Assembly: GCF_017876655.1 (NCBI RefSeq)
Contig: NZ_JAGIOK010000001.1
Span: 1,798,001-1,862,000 of the forward strand
Direction: 5' to 3'
Length of the DNA: 64,000 bases
From: Microbacterium imperiale
GTDB lineage: Bacteria > Actinomycetota > Actinomycetes > Actinomycetales > Microbacteriaceae
The notes below the pieces were generated by a model. It was not told where the DNA came from. It did not search any database and saw nothing but the letters and a program-made list of their open reading frames with translations. The translations under genes were made by a program, and so were the position numbers. This document shows positions 24,950 through 33,466 of the stretch, one piece after another (position 1 is the stretch's first letter; each line of letters begins with the position of its first letter).

Positions 24950-25627
24950 ATGCGAGTACTGGTGGTCGACGACGAGGCGCGCCTCGCGGATGGCGTGCGC
25001 CGCGGGCTCGAAGCCGAGGGCTTTGCCGTCGACGTCGCGCACAACGGCGTCGACGGCCTGTGGCGCGCCCGCGAGACGCGGTACGACGCCATCGTGCTCG
25101 ACCTCATGATGCCGGGCATGAGCGGATGGAAGGTCTGCGAGGCGCTGCGCGCGGAGGAGAACTGGACCCCCGTCCTCATGCTGACGGCGAAGGACGGCGA
25201 GTGGGATCAGGTCGAGGCGCTCGAGTCCGGCGCCGACGACTACGTCACCAAGCCGTTCTCGTACCCGGTGCTCGTCGCGCGACTGCGCGCGCTCATCCGC
25301 CGCGGTGGCGTCGCGCGACCCGTCGTCCTCGAGGCGGGTGATCTGCGCCTCGACTCCGGCGCGCGTCGCGTCCGTCGCGGCGACTCCCCCATCGACCTGA
25401 CGGCGCGGGAGTTCGCCGTCCTCGAGCACCTGATGCGCCACCGCGGCCAGGTCGTCTCCAAGCGCGACCTCATCGCCGGCGTGTGGGACGACGACTTCGA
25501 CGGCGACCCGAACATCGTCGAGGTCTACGTCGGCCACCTGCGCCGCAAGGTCGACCGGCCCTTCGGCCGCGAGGCCATCGAGACGGTCCGCGGCGCGGGC
25601 TACCGTCTGGCGGCGGACGGTGGCTGA
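24950..25627 (+). CDS. OmpR-family response regulator
   Basis: A 225-residue two-domain regulator. The receiver (1-115) has the acidic pocket Asp7-Asp8, the phosphoacceptor Asp51 in VLDLMMPG and the Lys of VTKPF. The winged-helix domain (about 130-222) ends ETVRGAGYRLA. ATG 24950 begins the protein at MRVLVVDDE; the upstream in-frame extension overlaps the promoter and is rejected. It overlaps the kinase gene (GTG at 25620). Probably controls itself and the PepSY-like gene after the kinase. Confidence 0.94.
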   Translation: MRVLVVDDEARLADGVRRGLEAEGFAVDVAHNGVDGLWRARETRYDAIVLDLMMPGMSGWKVCEALRAEENWTPVLMLTAKDGEWDQVEALESGADDYVTKPFSYPVLVARLRALIRRGGVARPVVLEAGDLRLDSGARRVRRGDSPIDLTAREFAVLEHLMRHRGQVVSKRDLIAGVWDDDFDGDPNIVEVYVGHLRRKVDRPFGREAIETVRGAGYRLAADGG

Positions 25628-26966
25628 ACGGATGAGGCGGGGGCGCGGCATCCGGTCGTGGTCGCTCCGCACGCGCATCACGGTCGTCGCCACGGCCGCC
25701 GTCGCGGTCGTGATGATCCTGGGCTCGCTCGCCTTCCACGCCGTGCTGGCCGGGAGCATCCGCGTCGCGACCGAACGCGCCGCCGAGGCTCGTGCCGAGC
25801 AGATCGCGGCGCGGGTCGAGACGGAGGGTCCGGGTGTGCTCGATGACCTCGACGACGAGCTGGTCGAGCTGCGCGTCGGAACCGCCGTGACCGCCGCGTC
25901 GCCCGAGACCGAGGGGGCACCGCTGCCGCCCGCGGACGCCGGCGACACCGCCCGCTACGACGGCGAGTCCGTGCTGATCGTGCGCGAGGAGCTCGACGAC
26001 GAGCGGGAGCTCGTGCTCGCGGTGCCCCTCGAGGACGACGCCGAGACCCTCGGCACCGTCGCCCTCCTGCTCGCCGTGTCGACCGGCCTCGTCGTGCTGC
26101 TGGTCGCCGCGGTGACCTGGTGGGTCGTGGGACGGGCCCTGCGGCCCGTCGCGCGAATCCGGGCGGACGTCGACGACATCACGGGCGACCGCCTCGACCG
26201 CCGCATCGCGGAACCCCTGAGCCGCGACGAGATCGCCGCGCTCGCGGTCACCATGAACCGCATGCTGGACCGCCTCGATGCTGCGGCGACGGCGCAGCGA
26301 CGCTTCGTCTCGGACGCCTCGCACGAGCTCCGCTCCCCGCTCGCGACGATCCGGCAACACGGCGAGCTGGCGCGCGCGCACCCCGAGGCGACGTCGCTCG
26401 ACGACCTCGCCGAGGTCGTCGTCGCGGAGGGCGTGCGAATGCAGGAGCTCGTCGACGCGCTGCTGCTGCTGGCCCGACTCGACGAGCACGCACCGCAGCG
26501 ACGCACGAGCGTCGACCTGGACGACCTCGCTCTGGCCGAGGTGTCGCGTCTGCGCTCCGGTGGTGCGGGCGCGTCGTTCACGCTCGAGGTCGACGGGTCC
26601 GGCATCGCAGCTGCACGCGTCACGGGCGACCCGGCGATGCTCGCCCGGCTCGTACGCAACCTCGCCGACAACGCCGCGCGCCACGCCCGCTCGCGGGTCC
26701 GCGTCAGCACCACGGTGAGCGGAGACGGCCGGTGGGGCGTCCTGCACATCGACGACGACGGGTCCGGGGTGCCGGCGGGCGAGCGCGACCGGGTGTTCGA
26801 GCGGTTCGTGCGGCTCGACGAGGCGCGCGCGCGGGATGCCGGCGGCAGCGGCCTCGGCCTGGCCATCGTGCGCGGCATCGCCGAGGCCGGCGGCGGGTCG
26901 GTCACCGTGTCGGACTCACCACTGGGCGGTGCGCGCTTCACCGTCACCCTGCCCGCCGGCGAGTGA
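25620..26966 (+). CDS. Sensor histidine kinase
   Basis: A 448-residue membrane kinase. Membrane segments at about 19-40 and 145-170 enclose an acidic extracytoplasmic domain of about 100 residues; a HAMP domain follows (about 170-225), then the H-box SDASHELRSPLATIRQH with His235, and the HATPase domain with NLADNAARHA, DDDGSGVP and GGSGLGLAIV. The GTG start overlaps the regulator stop by eight bases. The signal is unknown; acidic sensor and PepSY-like target suggest an envelope signal. Confidence 0.94.
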   Translation: MAERMRRGRGIRSWSLRTRITVVATAAVAVVMILGSLAFHAVLAGSIRVATERAAEARAEQIAARVETEGPGVLDDLDDELVELRVGTAVTAASPETEGAPLPPADAGDTARYDGESVLIVREELDDERELVLAVPLEDDAETLGTVALLLAVSTGLVVLLVAAVTWWVVGRALRPVARIRADVDDITGDRLDRRIAEPLSRDEIAALAVTMNRMLDRLDAAATAQRRFVSDASHELRSPLATIRQHGELARAHPEATSLDDLAEVVVAEGVRMQELVDALLLLARLDEHAPQRRTSVDLDDLALAEVSRLRSGGAGASFTLEVDGSGIAAARVTGDPAMLARLVRNLADNAARHARSRVRVSTTVSGDGRWGVLHIDDDGSGVPAGERDRVFERFVRLDEARARDAGGSGLGLAIVRGIAEAGGGSVTVSDSPLGGARFTVTLPAGE

Positions 26967-26992
26967 GTGTCGAGGCCTCTCAGCACCGCAAC

Positions 26993-27029
26993 CTGAAGAC
27001 GGCTTCAGGACGCTTCAGGCGTGCTTCAG
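26993..27029 (+). promoter_or_regulatory. Array of CTTCAG sites upstream of the PepSY-like gene
   Basis: Direct CTTCAG repeats at 27003-27008, 27013-27018 and 27024-27029 (10 and 11 base steps) plus the reverse copy CTGAAG at 26993-26998. The last copy ends 23 bases before the ATG, about 11 bases before a weak -10 (GACCAT), the layout of PhoB-type activated promoters. Confidence 0.7.
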
Positions 27030-27052
27030 CGGCCCGTCGAGACCATCGAGTC

Positions 27053-27799
27053 ATGAACGACAACGACACCACCGCCTCGACCCCCCAGCCTTCGTCCGAG
27101 GGCACGACCACGGGCACGCCCGAGACCACGCCGGCCGCCGCTTCGGCAGCGCCGACGGTGGGTCACGACGCCACGCCGACCGCCGGCGCGAAACCGCGTC
27201 GCCGCGGACGCACCGCACTCGTCGCCGGCGCCGCCGTCGTCGCCGCCGCCCTCCTCGCCGGTGGCGGAGTTGCGGTGGGTGCGGCGATCGCCGACGAGGA
27301 CGACGATGACGACCGCGCGACGAGCGTCGTCTCGAGCGAGGGCGACCGCGGCGCGGCATCCGACGACGCACTCCCCGCCGATGCGGGGGCGGCGTCGGCC
27401 GACGACCTCGTGCGGGTTGTCGACGCGGCGGTGGCTACCGCACCCGGCGAGGTCGTCGCGATCAAAGCCGAGCGCGACGGCACCTGGGACGTCACGGTGA
27501 TCGGCGCCGACCGCGGTGAGACCGAGGTGACGGTGACGGCCGACGGCACGGCGACGGTGCGTTCAACCGAGGCAGCCGATGCCGACGCGACCGACCCGCA
27601 GAACGTGCTCGACGAGGCGACGCTGCGCATGATGGTCGAGGCGGCGCTGGCTCAGGCCGATGGCCGCATCCTCTCGATCGACGCCGACGACGACGGCCGT
27701 TCTCCCTTCGAGGTGTCGATCGCGACCGCCGACCGCGGCGTGGTCGAGGTCACCCTCGACGCGGACGGCGCGGTCCTGGCCACGGAGACCGACGACTGA
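27053..27799 (+). CDS. PepSY-like membrane-anchored protein
   Basis: A 248-residue protein with a disordered Thr/Pro-rich cytoplasmic start, basic residues and one membrane segment (about 56-78), then an acidic outside domain with two tandem halves (LVRVVDAAVATAPGEVVAIKAE and LRMMVEAALAQADGRILSID), the repeat pattern of PepSY domains. PepSY domains modulate proteases or sensors in the envelope. It stands after a two-component pair and has matching regulator sites, so it is likely its target. Confidence 0.75.
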   Translation: MNDNDTTASTPQPSSEGTTTGTPETTPAAASAAPTVGHDATPTAGAKPRRRGRTALVAGAAVVAAALLAGGGVAVGAAIADEDDDDDRATSVVSSEGDRGAASDDALPADAGAASADDLVRVVDAAVATAPGEVVAIKAERDGTWDVTVIGADRGETEVTVTADGTATVRSTEAADADATDPQNVLDEATLRMMVEAALAQADGRILSIDADDDGRSPFEVSIATADRGVVEVTLDADGAVLATETDD

Positions 27800-27814
27800 C
27801 CCGCGCCCGGATCG

Positions 27815-28276
27815 TCAGCGCTCCGGTGCATTCCGAGTGGCGTCGCGGAACACGTCCGCGGCGCCACAGAGGTACCTCGCGATGGCCGTTCGCTCGCTCG
27901 CCGTGAACGATGCTTCGAGCTCATCGAGACGCTGGCGCAGCGGGATCAGGTGCGTGCGCACCTCGTCGGTCGCGGCGCCCGTGGGCACCAGGACGTAGCG
28001 CCGGCGGTCGCGCTCGTCGCGGTGGCGCTCGAGGTGTCCGGAGTCGACGAGACGCTGCACCACTTCGGTCGCGGAGGACGCCGAGATACCCAGGCGAGCA
28101 CCGAGTTCCGTCGGACCGATCTGCCCCTGCGCGTACGAGATGTGCTCGAGTGCGCTCGCGTCGGTGGCGTTGAGCCCCATGGCCCGCGCGATCGCGATCG
28201 TCGCCCCGTGCATCGCGTCCTGCAGGCCGCGGACGGCGTCGCCAAGGCCCCCTTCAGGGCGGTCGGGCTCGGGCAT
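27815..28276 (-). CDS. MarR-family transcriptional regulator
   Basis: A 153-residue winged-helix regulator. The recognition region is GPTELGARLGISASSATEVVQRLVDSG-like (about 55-82) and the wing is HRDERDRRRYVLVP. It is divergent from the hydrolase gene at 28326; the 49-base gap contains a TACGG-CTA-CCGTA palindrome that probably serves as its operator and would repress both genes. Confidence 0.9.
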   Translation of the reverse strand: MPEPDRPEGGLGDAVRGLQDAMHGATIAIARAMGLNATDASALEHISYAQGQIGPTELGARLGISASSATEVVQRLVDSGHLERHRDERDRRRYVLVPTGAATDEVRTHLIPLRQRLDELEASFTASERTAIARYLCGAADVFRDATRNAPER

Positions 28277-28301
28277 GGCTCCATCGTACGGCGAAAACTA
28301 A

Positions 28302-28318
28302 TACGGCTACCGTAGTAT
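28302..28318 (+). promoter_or_regulatory. MarR-type operator overlapping -10 of hydrolase gene
   Basis: Inverted repeat TACGG (28302-28306), CTA, CCGTA (28310-28314). The -10 TAGTAT (28313-28318) overlaps its right arm and ends seven bases before ATG 28326, so a bound repressor would block a leaderless promoter. Confidence 0.55.
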
Positions 28319-28325
28319 CTCGGGT

Positions 28326-29168
28326 ATGACCGAGCACGCCGCCCCCGACATCGACACCGCCCGCACCACACCCGACGACACCGGCATGACCGCCCCGGCG
28401 GGACGCCGCCGCCCCTCCCGCACGGTACGCACGATCCGCATCGCGGGCATCAGCCTGCTCGGACTCATCGCCGCCGCCGTCATCGCGTTCCTCGTGTGGG
28501 CGAACATCACCTTCTCGGCCACCGAGGCGGGGCTCGCCGCCGCGCGCGCCGACGACCGCATCGCCATCCGCGTCGACGGCGACCTCGTCGTCATGGAGCC
28601 CACGGGCGACCCGAGCCCCGAGCTCCAGGACCAGGGCCTGGTGTTCCTCGCCGGCGCGAAGGTCGATCCCGAGGCCTACGTGCCGACGTTCCGCGAGGCG
28701 GTCGCCGAGGGTCTGACCGTCGTCATCGTCCGCCCGATCCTCAACATGGCCATCATCGAGGGGCGCGACTTCTCCACCTTCACGGCGGCAGCCCCCGATG
28801 TGACGACCTGGGCGGTCGGCGGCCACAGCCAGGGCGGGGTGCGCGCCTGCACCTACGCTGAACGGGATGACGTCACCGGCCTCGTCCTGCTCGGGTCGTA
28901 CTGCTCGCTGGGCGATCTCAGCGACCGTGACGACCTGTCGGCGATCGCGATCACCGGCTCGCGCGACGGCCTCCTCAAGCGCGACGCGGCCGACGCCTCG
29001 CGCGAGCTGATGCCGGCGCACACCGAGTACGTCGAGCTCGACGGCGTCAACCACGCGCAGTTCGGCGACTATGGACCGCAGCCGGGCGACAAGGACGCCG
29101 ACGTCTCGGATGACGAGGCACGGGCGAAGATCTCGGCGGCGATCCTCGACTTCTTCGCGCGCTCATGA
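28326..29168 (+). CDS. Membrane-anchored alpha/beta hydrolase
   Basis: A 280-residue protein. An N-terminal disordered stretch and one membrane segment (about 40-60) anchor an outside alpha/beta-hydrolase domain. The nucleophile elbow is GGHSQGG (Ser168); a likely acid and His are in GSRDGL and DGVNHAQFGDYG. It resembles dienelactone-hydrolase/lipase-like membrane proteins of actinobacteria. Substrate unknown. The stop overlaps the ctaA ATG. Confidence 0.82.
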   Translation: MTEHAAPDIDTARTTPDDTGMTAPAGRRRPSRTVRTIRIAGISLLGLIAAAVIAFLVWANITFSATEAGLAAARADDRIAIRVDGDLVVMEPTGDPSPELQDQGLVFLAGAKVDPEAYVPTFREAVAEGLTVVIVRPILNMAIIEGRDFSTFTAAAPDVTTWAVGGHSQGGVRACTYAERDDVTGLVLLGSYCSLGDLSDRDDLSAIAITGSRDGLLKRDAADASRELMPAHTEYVELDGVNHAQFGDYGPQPGDKDADVSDDEARAKISAAILDFFARS

Positions 29169-30130
29169 CCGAGCGCCCGAAGACCGGCGACTCCGGTGCG
29201 CCATCGCGGGTTCGACGACTGTGGTTCCGGCTGCCCACGGGCCCGAGCCGGGCGCTGCACGGGCTCGCGTGGGCCTCGCTCGTCGCCAACATCCTGATCA
29301 TCGGGACGGGCGGCGCCGTGCGCCTGACCGGGTCGGGCCTCGGCTGCCCGACCTGGCCGCTGTGCACCCCCGAGTCGCTCGTCAGCACGCCAGAGATGGG
29401 CATTCACGGCGTCATCGAGTTCGCCAACCGCACCCTGACGGGCGTGCTCGGCCTCATCGCGGTCGCCGTGGTGCTCGCCGTCATCCGCTGGCGCCGTGAC
29501 CGTCCCGACCTGTTCGACCTGGCCGTCGTCGTGGCGGGCGGCATCCTGTTGCAGGCCCTCATCGGCGGGATCACGGTGCTCACGGGTCTGAACCCGTTCG
29601 TCGTCGGCCTCCACTACGTGATCTCGACGCTGCTCGTCTGCGTGTGCACGGTGTTCCTGTTCCGACTGCGACCCGCCGCTGACGCGCCGCAGCAGCAGGT
29701 CCGGATGTCGCGGCTGCTGCGTCCGGTGGCCGCCGCGATCGCTGTGCTCGCGGGCGTCACAACCGTGCTCGGCGTGCTGACGACCGGTGCCGGCCCGCAC
29801 TCGGGCGACGCGGCCGCGGTCCGCAGCGGCTTCGACGCGACGGTGCTGCAGCACCTGCACGCCACCCCGAGCTACCTGTTGCTCGGTCTGACGGTGCTCA
29901 TCGTGGCCGTCACGGTGGCGCTGCGGCATCCGGCTCGGGGCGCGGCCGTCGCGGTGGTGGCGGTCGAGGCGTGCCAGATCGCCGTCGGACTGTTCCAGGC
30001 GCGCAACGGCCTGCCGCCGCTGGCCGTCGGGGCGCACATGGTGCTCGCGGCGGTGCTTGCCGCGAGCGTCACGTGGATGCTGTGCACGGTGTGGGCGACG
30101 ACGCGGGTCAGCCGCGATCGTGCAGCGTGA
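29165..30130 (+). CDS. ctaA: Heme A synthase (COX15/CtaA family)
   Basis: A 321-residue membrane protein with eight predicted helices in two similar halves. Signatures are GGAVRLTGSGLGCPTWPLC with its conserved Cys pair, and the heme-ligand His residues in HGVIEFANRTLTG, GLHYVIST, LQHLHATPSYL and GAHMVLA. It oxidises the heme O methyl group for cytochrome aa3 oxidase. Coupled to the preceding hydrolase by a four-base overlap; its 3' end overlaps the opposite VOC gene by 23 bases. Confidence 0.95.
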   Translation: MTERPKTGDSGAPSRVRRLWFRLPTGPSRALHGLAWASLVANILIIGTGGAVRLTGSGLGCPTWPLCTPESLVSTPEMGIHGVIEFANRTLTGVLGLIAVAVVLAVIRWRRDRPDLFDLAVVVAGGILLQALIGGITVLTGLNPFVVGLHYVISTLLVCVCTVFLFRLRPAADAPQQQVRMSRLLRPVAAAIAVLAGVTTVLGVLTTGAGPHSGDAAAVRSGFDATVLQHLHATPSYLLLGLTVLIVAVTVALRHPARGAAVAVVAVEACQIAVGLFQARNGLPPLAVGAHMVLAAVLAASVTWMLCTVWATTRVSRDRAA

Positions 30131-30473
30131 TGCGGTAGCCGTCCGGGTCGACGAAGGCGAAGGTGAAGCCGAACGGGCCCTCCACCGGTTCGGCCGCAAT
30201 GTGGATGCCGGCTGCGACGAAGGCCTCGTACCGCTCGCGGGCGTCGCTGTCGAGCATCCAGACGGCGACCCCGCCGCTCGGGTCGGGGGTGCCGTCCAGG
30301 TCGAAGCCCGCCACCCGCTCGCGCACCGCCACCGGGACGGGCTGAGTGTCGAAGACGACCGCGTGGGGCGGACCGGGCCGCCGCGACAGGCCGAGGTGCT
30401 GCTCGTAGAAGTGCGCTGATCGTTCGATGTCGCGAACCTGCAGCGAGATGAAGTCGGGACCGGTGACGGGCAT
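30108..30473 (-). CDS. VOC (glyoxalase/bleomycin-resistance) family protein
   Basis: A 121-residue single-domain VOC protein with the two beta-alpha-beta-beta-beta modules: DFISLQVRDIERSAHFYEQ at the start and the closing FGFTFAFVDPDGYRITLHDRG. No specific substrate can be assigned. Good ribosome site AAGGAGAG precedes the ATG. It is divergent from a MarR gene with a pair of palindromic sites in between, so probably under that MarR regulator. Confidence 0.88.
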   Translation of the reverse strand: MPVTGPDFISLQVRDIERSAHFYEQHLGLSRRPGPPHAVVFDTQPVPVAVRERVAGFDLDGTPDPSGGVAVWMLDSDARERYEAFVAAGIHIAAEPVEGPFGFTFAFVDPDGYRITLHDRG

Positions 30474-30485
30474 GATCTCTCCTTG

Positions 30486-30528
30486 ATGTCAGTTGCCTGA
30501 CATAGAGCTTATGTCATACTCCTGACAT
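30486..30528. promoter_or_regulatory. Two MarR-type palindromic operators
   Basis: ATGTCAG-TTGC-CTGACAT at 30486-30503 is a perfect 7-base inverted repeat. ATGTCAT-ACTC-CTGACAT at 30511-30528 is the same element with one mismatch, 25 bases further. The second overlaps the marR start codon (ATG 30527) and a CATACT -10 (30515-30520). The pair covers the whole divergent promoter region. Confidence 0.8.
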
Positions 30529-30994
30529 GCGTTCTGCGAGCGATGGAATCGACCTCGACACGGCGGTCGGCTACCGCCTGAAAGAGGCGGCCAGCGCCTA
30601 CCACGCGGCGATGGAACGGGCGCTTCGACCGTCCGGGCTGACCATCACGCAGTACGCGACCCTCGAGATCCTCGCCCAGCGGCCCGGGCTGTCGAGTGCC
30701 GAGCTCGCGCGCGCGACCTTCGTCACCCGGCAGTCGATGGGCGCCGTCCTGCAGGCGCTCGCAGGCGAGGGGCTGATCGACCGAGCCGACGAGGCCCCCC
30801 ACGGCCGCGCGCTGCCGGTCGATCTCACCGCGGCGGGCCGGGAACGGCTGAGGCGGGCGAGCACCGCGGTGCGCAGCGTCGAGGACCATATGCTCGCAGC
30901 GATCGACCCCGGCCAGACCGAGCCGCTGCGCCGATCGCTCGACCATGCGACGCGCGCGCTGCGCGATTACTCGCCGCCCGGCGACGAGGACTGA
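30527..30994 (+). CDS. MarR-family transcriptional regulator
   Basis: A 155-residue regulator with the MarR winged helix (ITQYATLEILAQRPGLSSAELARATFVTRQSMGAV, split between residues 42 and 76) and the wing DEAPHGRALPVDLT. Start ATG 30527 lies inside the operator palindrome and six bases after the -10 box, so the mRNA appears leaderless. It likely represses itself and the VOC gene. Confidence 0.92.
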   Translation: MRSASDGIDLDTAVGYRLKEAASAYHAAMERALRPSGLTITQYATLEILAQRPGLSSAELARATFVTRQSMGAVLQALAGEGLIDRADEAPHGRALPVDLTAAGRERLRRASTAVRSVEDHMLAAIDPGQTEPLRRSLDHATRALRDYSPPGDED

Positions 30995-31010
30995 GCAGCG
31001 CGACACGCAG

Positions 31011-31046
31011 AACCGCCCGGAGGAGCACGCGCTCCCCCGGGCGGTT
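31011..31046. terminator. Bidirectional hairpin terminator
   Basis: AACCGCCCGG at 31011-31020 pairs with CCGGGCGGTT at 31037-31046, extended to 15 bases with one mismatch. The stem carries A's on one side and T's on the other, so it can serve the convergent marR (+) and hydrolase (-) genes. Confidence 0.8.
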
Positions 31047-31065
31047 GGTCGTCACGCCGCGGGCG

Positions 31066-31887
31066 TCACTCGGCGAGGAACGCGAGGATGTCCTGTCCCA
31101 GCTCTCGCTGGTAGTCGCCGTAGATGCCGTGCGGAGCGCCCGCGTACACCTTCAGGGTGCCCTTGCTGACGAGCTCGATGCTCTTCTCCGCCGCCGCGGC
31201 GATCGGCACGATCTGGTCGTCGTCGCCGTGCGCGATGAGGATCGGCACGTCGAGAGCGCGCAGGTCCTCGGTGAAGTCGGTCTCGGAGAACGCCTTGATG
31301 CAGTCGTATGCGCCCTTGAGCCCCACGAGCATGCCCTGACGCCAGAAGTCGTACTTCGCTCCCTGCGACACCTGCGCGCCCGGACGGTTCGCGCCGAAGA
31401 ACGTCTCGGTGAGGTCGAGGTAGAACTGAGAACGATCGGCCAGCACGCCCGCGCGGATGCCGTCGAACACCTCGATCGGCGTCCCCTCGGGGTTCGACGC
31501 CGACTGGACCATGACCGGGGGCACGGCACCCGCCGTGATCACCTTGCGCACCCGGCCGTTTCCGTGCTGCGCGGCGAACCGCACGACCTCGCCACCACCG
31601 GTCGAGTGTCCGATGAGCGAGAGGTCGTCGAGCTCGAGGGCGTCGACGAGTGCCGCGAGGTCTGCCGCATAGGTGTCCATGTCGTTGCCGTTCCACGGCT
31701 GCGACGACCGGCCATGGCCCCGGCGGTCGTGGGCGATCGCACGGTAGCCGTTGTCGGCCAGGAGCTTCAGCTCGACCTGCCAGGCGTCCGAGCTCAGCGG
31801 CCAGCCGTGGCTGAGGATCACGGGGCGTCCCTCGCCGAGGTCGGTGTAGTAGATCTGGGTGCCATCGGCGGTGGTGATGTAGGGCAT
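31066..31887 (-). CDS. Alpha/beta hydrolase, non-heme chloroperoxidase type
   Basis: A 273-residue cofactor-free haloperoxidase/esterase. The oxyanion strand HGWPLSSDAW, the nucleophile GHSTGG (Ser95), the acid in IAHGDDDQIVP, and the His in AGAPHGIYG form the catalytic triad. Such enzymes hydrolyse esters or form peracids. ATG 31887 preceded by AGAAGGATGTCGC. The gene follows an MmyB-type XRE regulator in the same direction. Confidence 0.92.
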   Translation of the reverse strand: MPYITTADGTQIYYTDLGEGRPVILSHGWPLSSDAWQVELKLLADNGYRAIAHDRRGHGRSSQPWNGNDMDTYAADLAALVDALELDDLSLIGHSTGGGEVVRFAAQHGNGRVRKVITAGAVPPVMVQSASNPEGTPIEVFDGIRAGVLADRSQFYLDLTETFFGANRPGAQVSQGAKYDFWRQGMLVGLKGAYDCIKAFSETDFTEDLRALDVPILIAHGDDDQIVPIAAAAEKSIELVSKGTLKVYAGAPHGIYGDYQRELGQDILAFLAE

Positions 31888-31939
31888 GCGACATCCTTCT
31901 GTGTCGGGGGGAGGCGCCGGTTCCGGCGCGCTTCCGACG

Positions 31940-32815
31940 CTAGAGAGAAGGAGCCGCCTCCTGAGAGGCCCCCGTTGTACCACCCAGCGTGAGAGCCGCG
32001 GCAAGACGACCGAACACCGTCTCGGTGACGCTGCCCGGTGCTCCCGACAGCACGGTGAGCTGATAGCCCGGCAGGCTGCGCACGCCGAAGTTCTGCGCCT
32101 CGACCTCGAGCACGCCGATGCCCTCGACCGCGATGTGGAAGCAGGCGTCCTCTCGTTCCGAGACGTCGTGACGTGCCCACATCCGCGCGAAGTCGGGATC
32201 GGCCGACAGCTGGGCGACCAGCTGTCGGAGACGCGGCGATGCCGGGTGGGCGTCGCGGCGCAGCGTCGCGACCGCCGCGCGCGCCATGTCCTCCCACTCC
32301 ACGATGGCCGTCTTGTTCTGCTCGGTGAACAGGCTCGCGATCTGATTGTTGCCGGCGGCGAGCCCGCCGCCGCCGAACACCGCGGCCAGCGGGTTGGCCG
32401 CGACGATGTCGCGGTGCGCGTCAGACATGTAGGCCGGCGTGTGCGTCCACTTCGCGAGCACCCGGGCGATCTGCTCCCCCGCCGCACCGGGGGCGAGCGG
32501 CGGGGCGGGCGGCATCCCGCTCGCGAGCCGCAGCATGTAGCCGCGAGCCTCGCCGTCGAGCCCGAAGACGCGGGCGATCGACGCGAGCACCTGGTCGGAC
32601 GGACGGGCACCACGGCCCTGCTCCAGCCGCAGGTAGTACTCCGCGCTGATGCCGGCGAGGGTGGCGACCTCGTCTCGGCGCAGACCAGGCACCCTGCGAC
32701 CGGGCAGCCGCTCGAGTCCGACGTCCTCGGGTTGGGTGATGTTCCGCCGCGCCCGCAGGTATCCGCCCAGCTGGGCCAGGTGCGGGGGCACCGCCGCCGA
32801 TAGTGGAGTGGTCAC
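31940..32815 (-). CDS. XRE-family regulator with MmyB-like ligand domain
   Basis: A 291-residue protein: N-terminal helix-turn-helix (GLRRDEVATLAGISAEYYLRLE, split across the turn; followed by QGRGARPSDQVL), then the MmyB-like sensory domain (about 115-280) with YMSDAHRDIVAANPLAAV and FGVRSLPGYQLTVL. These regulators are very common in actinobacteria and usually control an adjacent oxidoreductase or hydrolase. GTG 32815 is six bases after a TAGCTT -10 box. Probably controls the downstream hydrolase. Confidence 0.92.
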   Translation of the reverse strand: MTTPLSAAVPPHLAQLGGYLRARRNITQPEDVGLERLPGRRVPGLRRDEVATLAGISAEYYLRLEQGRGARPSDQVLASIARVFGLDGEARGYMLRLASGMPPAPPLAPGAAGEQIARVLAKWTHTPAYMSDAHRDIVAANPLAAVFGGGGLAAGNNQIASLFTEQNKTAIVEWEDMARAAVATLRRDAHPASPRLRQLVAQLSADPDFARMWARHDVSEREDACFHIAVEGIGVLEVEAQNFGVRSLPGYQLTVLSGAPGSVTETVFGRLAAALTLGGTTGASQEAAPSL

Positions 32816-32821
32816 TCCAGA

Positions 32822-32827
32822 AAGCTA
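32822..32827 (-). promoter_or_regulatory. -10 box of the XRE regulator gene
   Basis: TAGCTT on the minus strand, six bases before GTG 32815; leaderless arrangement. Confidence 0.45.
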
Positions 32828-32857
32828 CCGCTTCGACGGCGCGAGGGGGAAGCGCTC

Positions 32858-33454
32858 TCAGGCGGCCGCGGCGAGGCTGCGCGCGACCCCCGCTGCGGCA
32901 TGCCGTGTGACGACGCGGATGTCGCTCTCGTCTCGCCCGATGCGCGAGAACTGGATCACCGCCTGCGAGACCGCCACGAGGTGCGCGGCCGACGACACGA
33001 CCTCGGGATGCCGCACCTCCAAGCCGCTCGCCCGGGCGAGGCCATCGGCGACCGCGCGGTCCATGTTCGACACGGTCTCGTTGCTGATCTGCGCCACCTC
33101 GGCAGACGAGCCGAGCTCGGCCATCGTGTTGATCATCAGGCAGCCGCGCCGGTCGGGCTGCCCGGTGCAGTCGGCGACGATGGCATCGAGGAATCCGGTC
33201 GCCGTGGCTGCGACATCCCCGGGTCGCGCCTCGACAGCCCCGCGGACCAGCTCGAGGCGACGCGCGCAGTAGCGGCGGAAGGCCGCGAGGAAGAGCTCCC
33301 ACTTGCTGCCCCACGCCTGGTACAGGCTGCCGTTGGCCAGACCGGTCGCCGCCGACAGGTCGCTCACCGAGGCCGCCCGGTAGCCGCGCACCCAGAACAA
33401 CTCGATGGCGGCATCCAGGGCGGCGTTCTCATCGAAGGCGCGGGTTCGGGACAT
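32858..33454 (-). CDS. TetR-family transcriptional regulator
   Basis: A 198-residue regulator. N-terminal TetR DNA-binding helices (ALDAAIELFWVRGYRAASVS and GLANGSLYQAWGSKWELF), with a C-terminal domain of the TetR_C type containing RRGCLMINTMAELG. No divergent partner gene is close, so the target is unclear. The ATG is six bases after a TACCGT -10 box (33461-33466, minus strand). Confidence 0.92.
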   Translation of the reverse strand: MSRTRAFDENAALDAAIELFWVRGYRAASVSDLSAATGLANGSLYQAWGSKWELFLAAFRRYCARRLELVRGAVEARPGDVAATATGFLDAIVADCTGQPDRRGCLMINTMAELGSSAEVAQISNETVSNMDRAVADGLARASGLEVRHPEVVSSAAHLVAVSQAVIQFSRIGRDESDIRVVTRHAAAGVARSLAAAA

Positions 33455-33460
33455 CTGCTC

Positions 33461-33466
33461 ACGGTA
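33461..33466 (-). promoter_or_regulatory. -10 box of the TetR gene at 32858
   Basis: TACCGT on the minus strand, six bases before the ATG at 33454; leaderless arrangement. Confidence 0.45.

Noticed and set aside
32800-32806. GCCGATAG near 32800 as a further sigma-28 site
   Set aside because: No TAAC or TAAA lies 15 bases upstream and it is inside the XRE coding region on the wrong strand.
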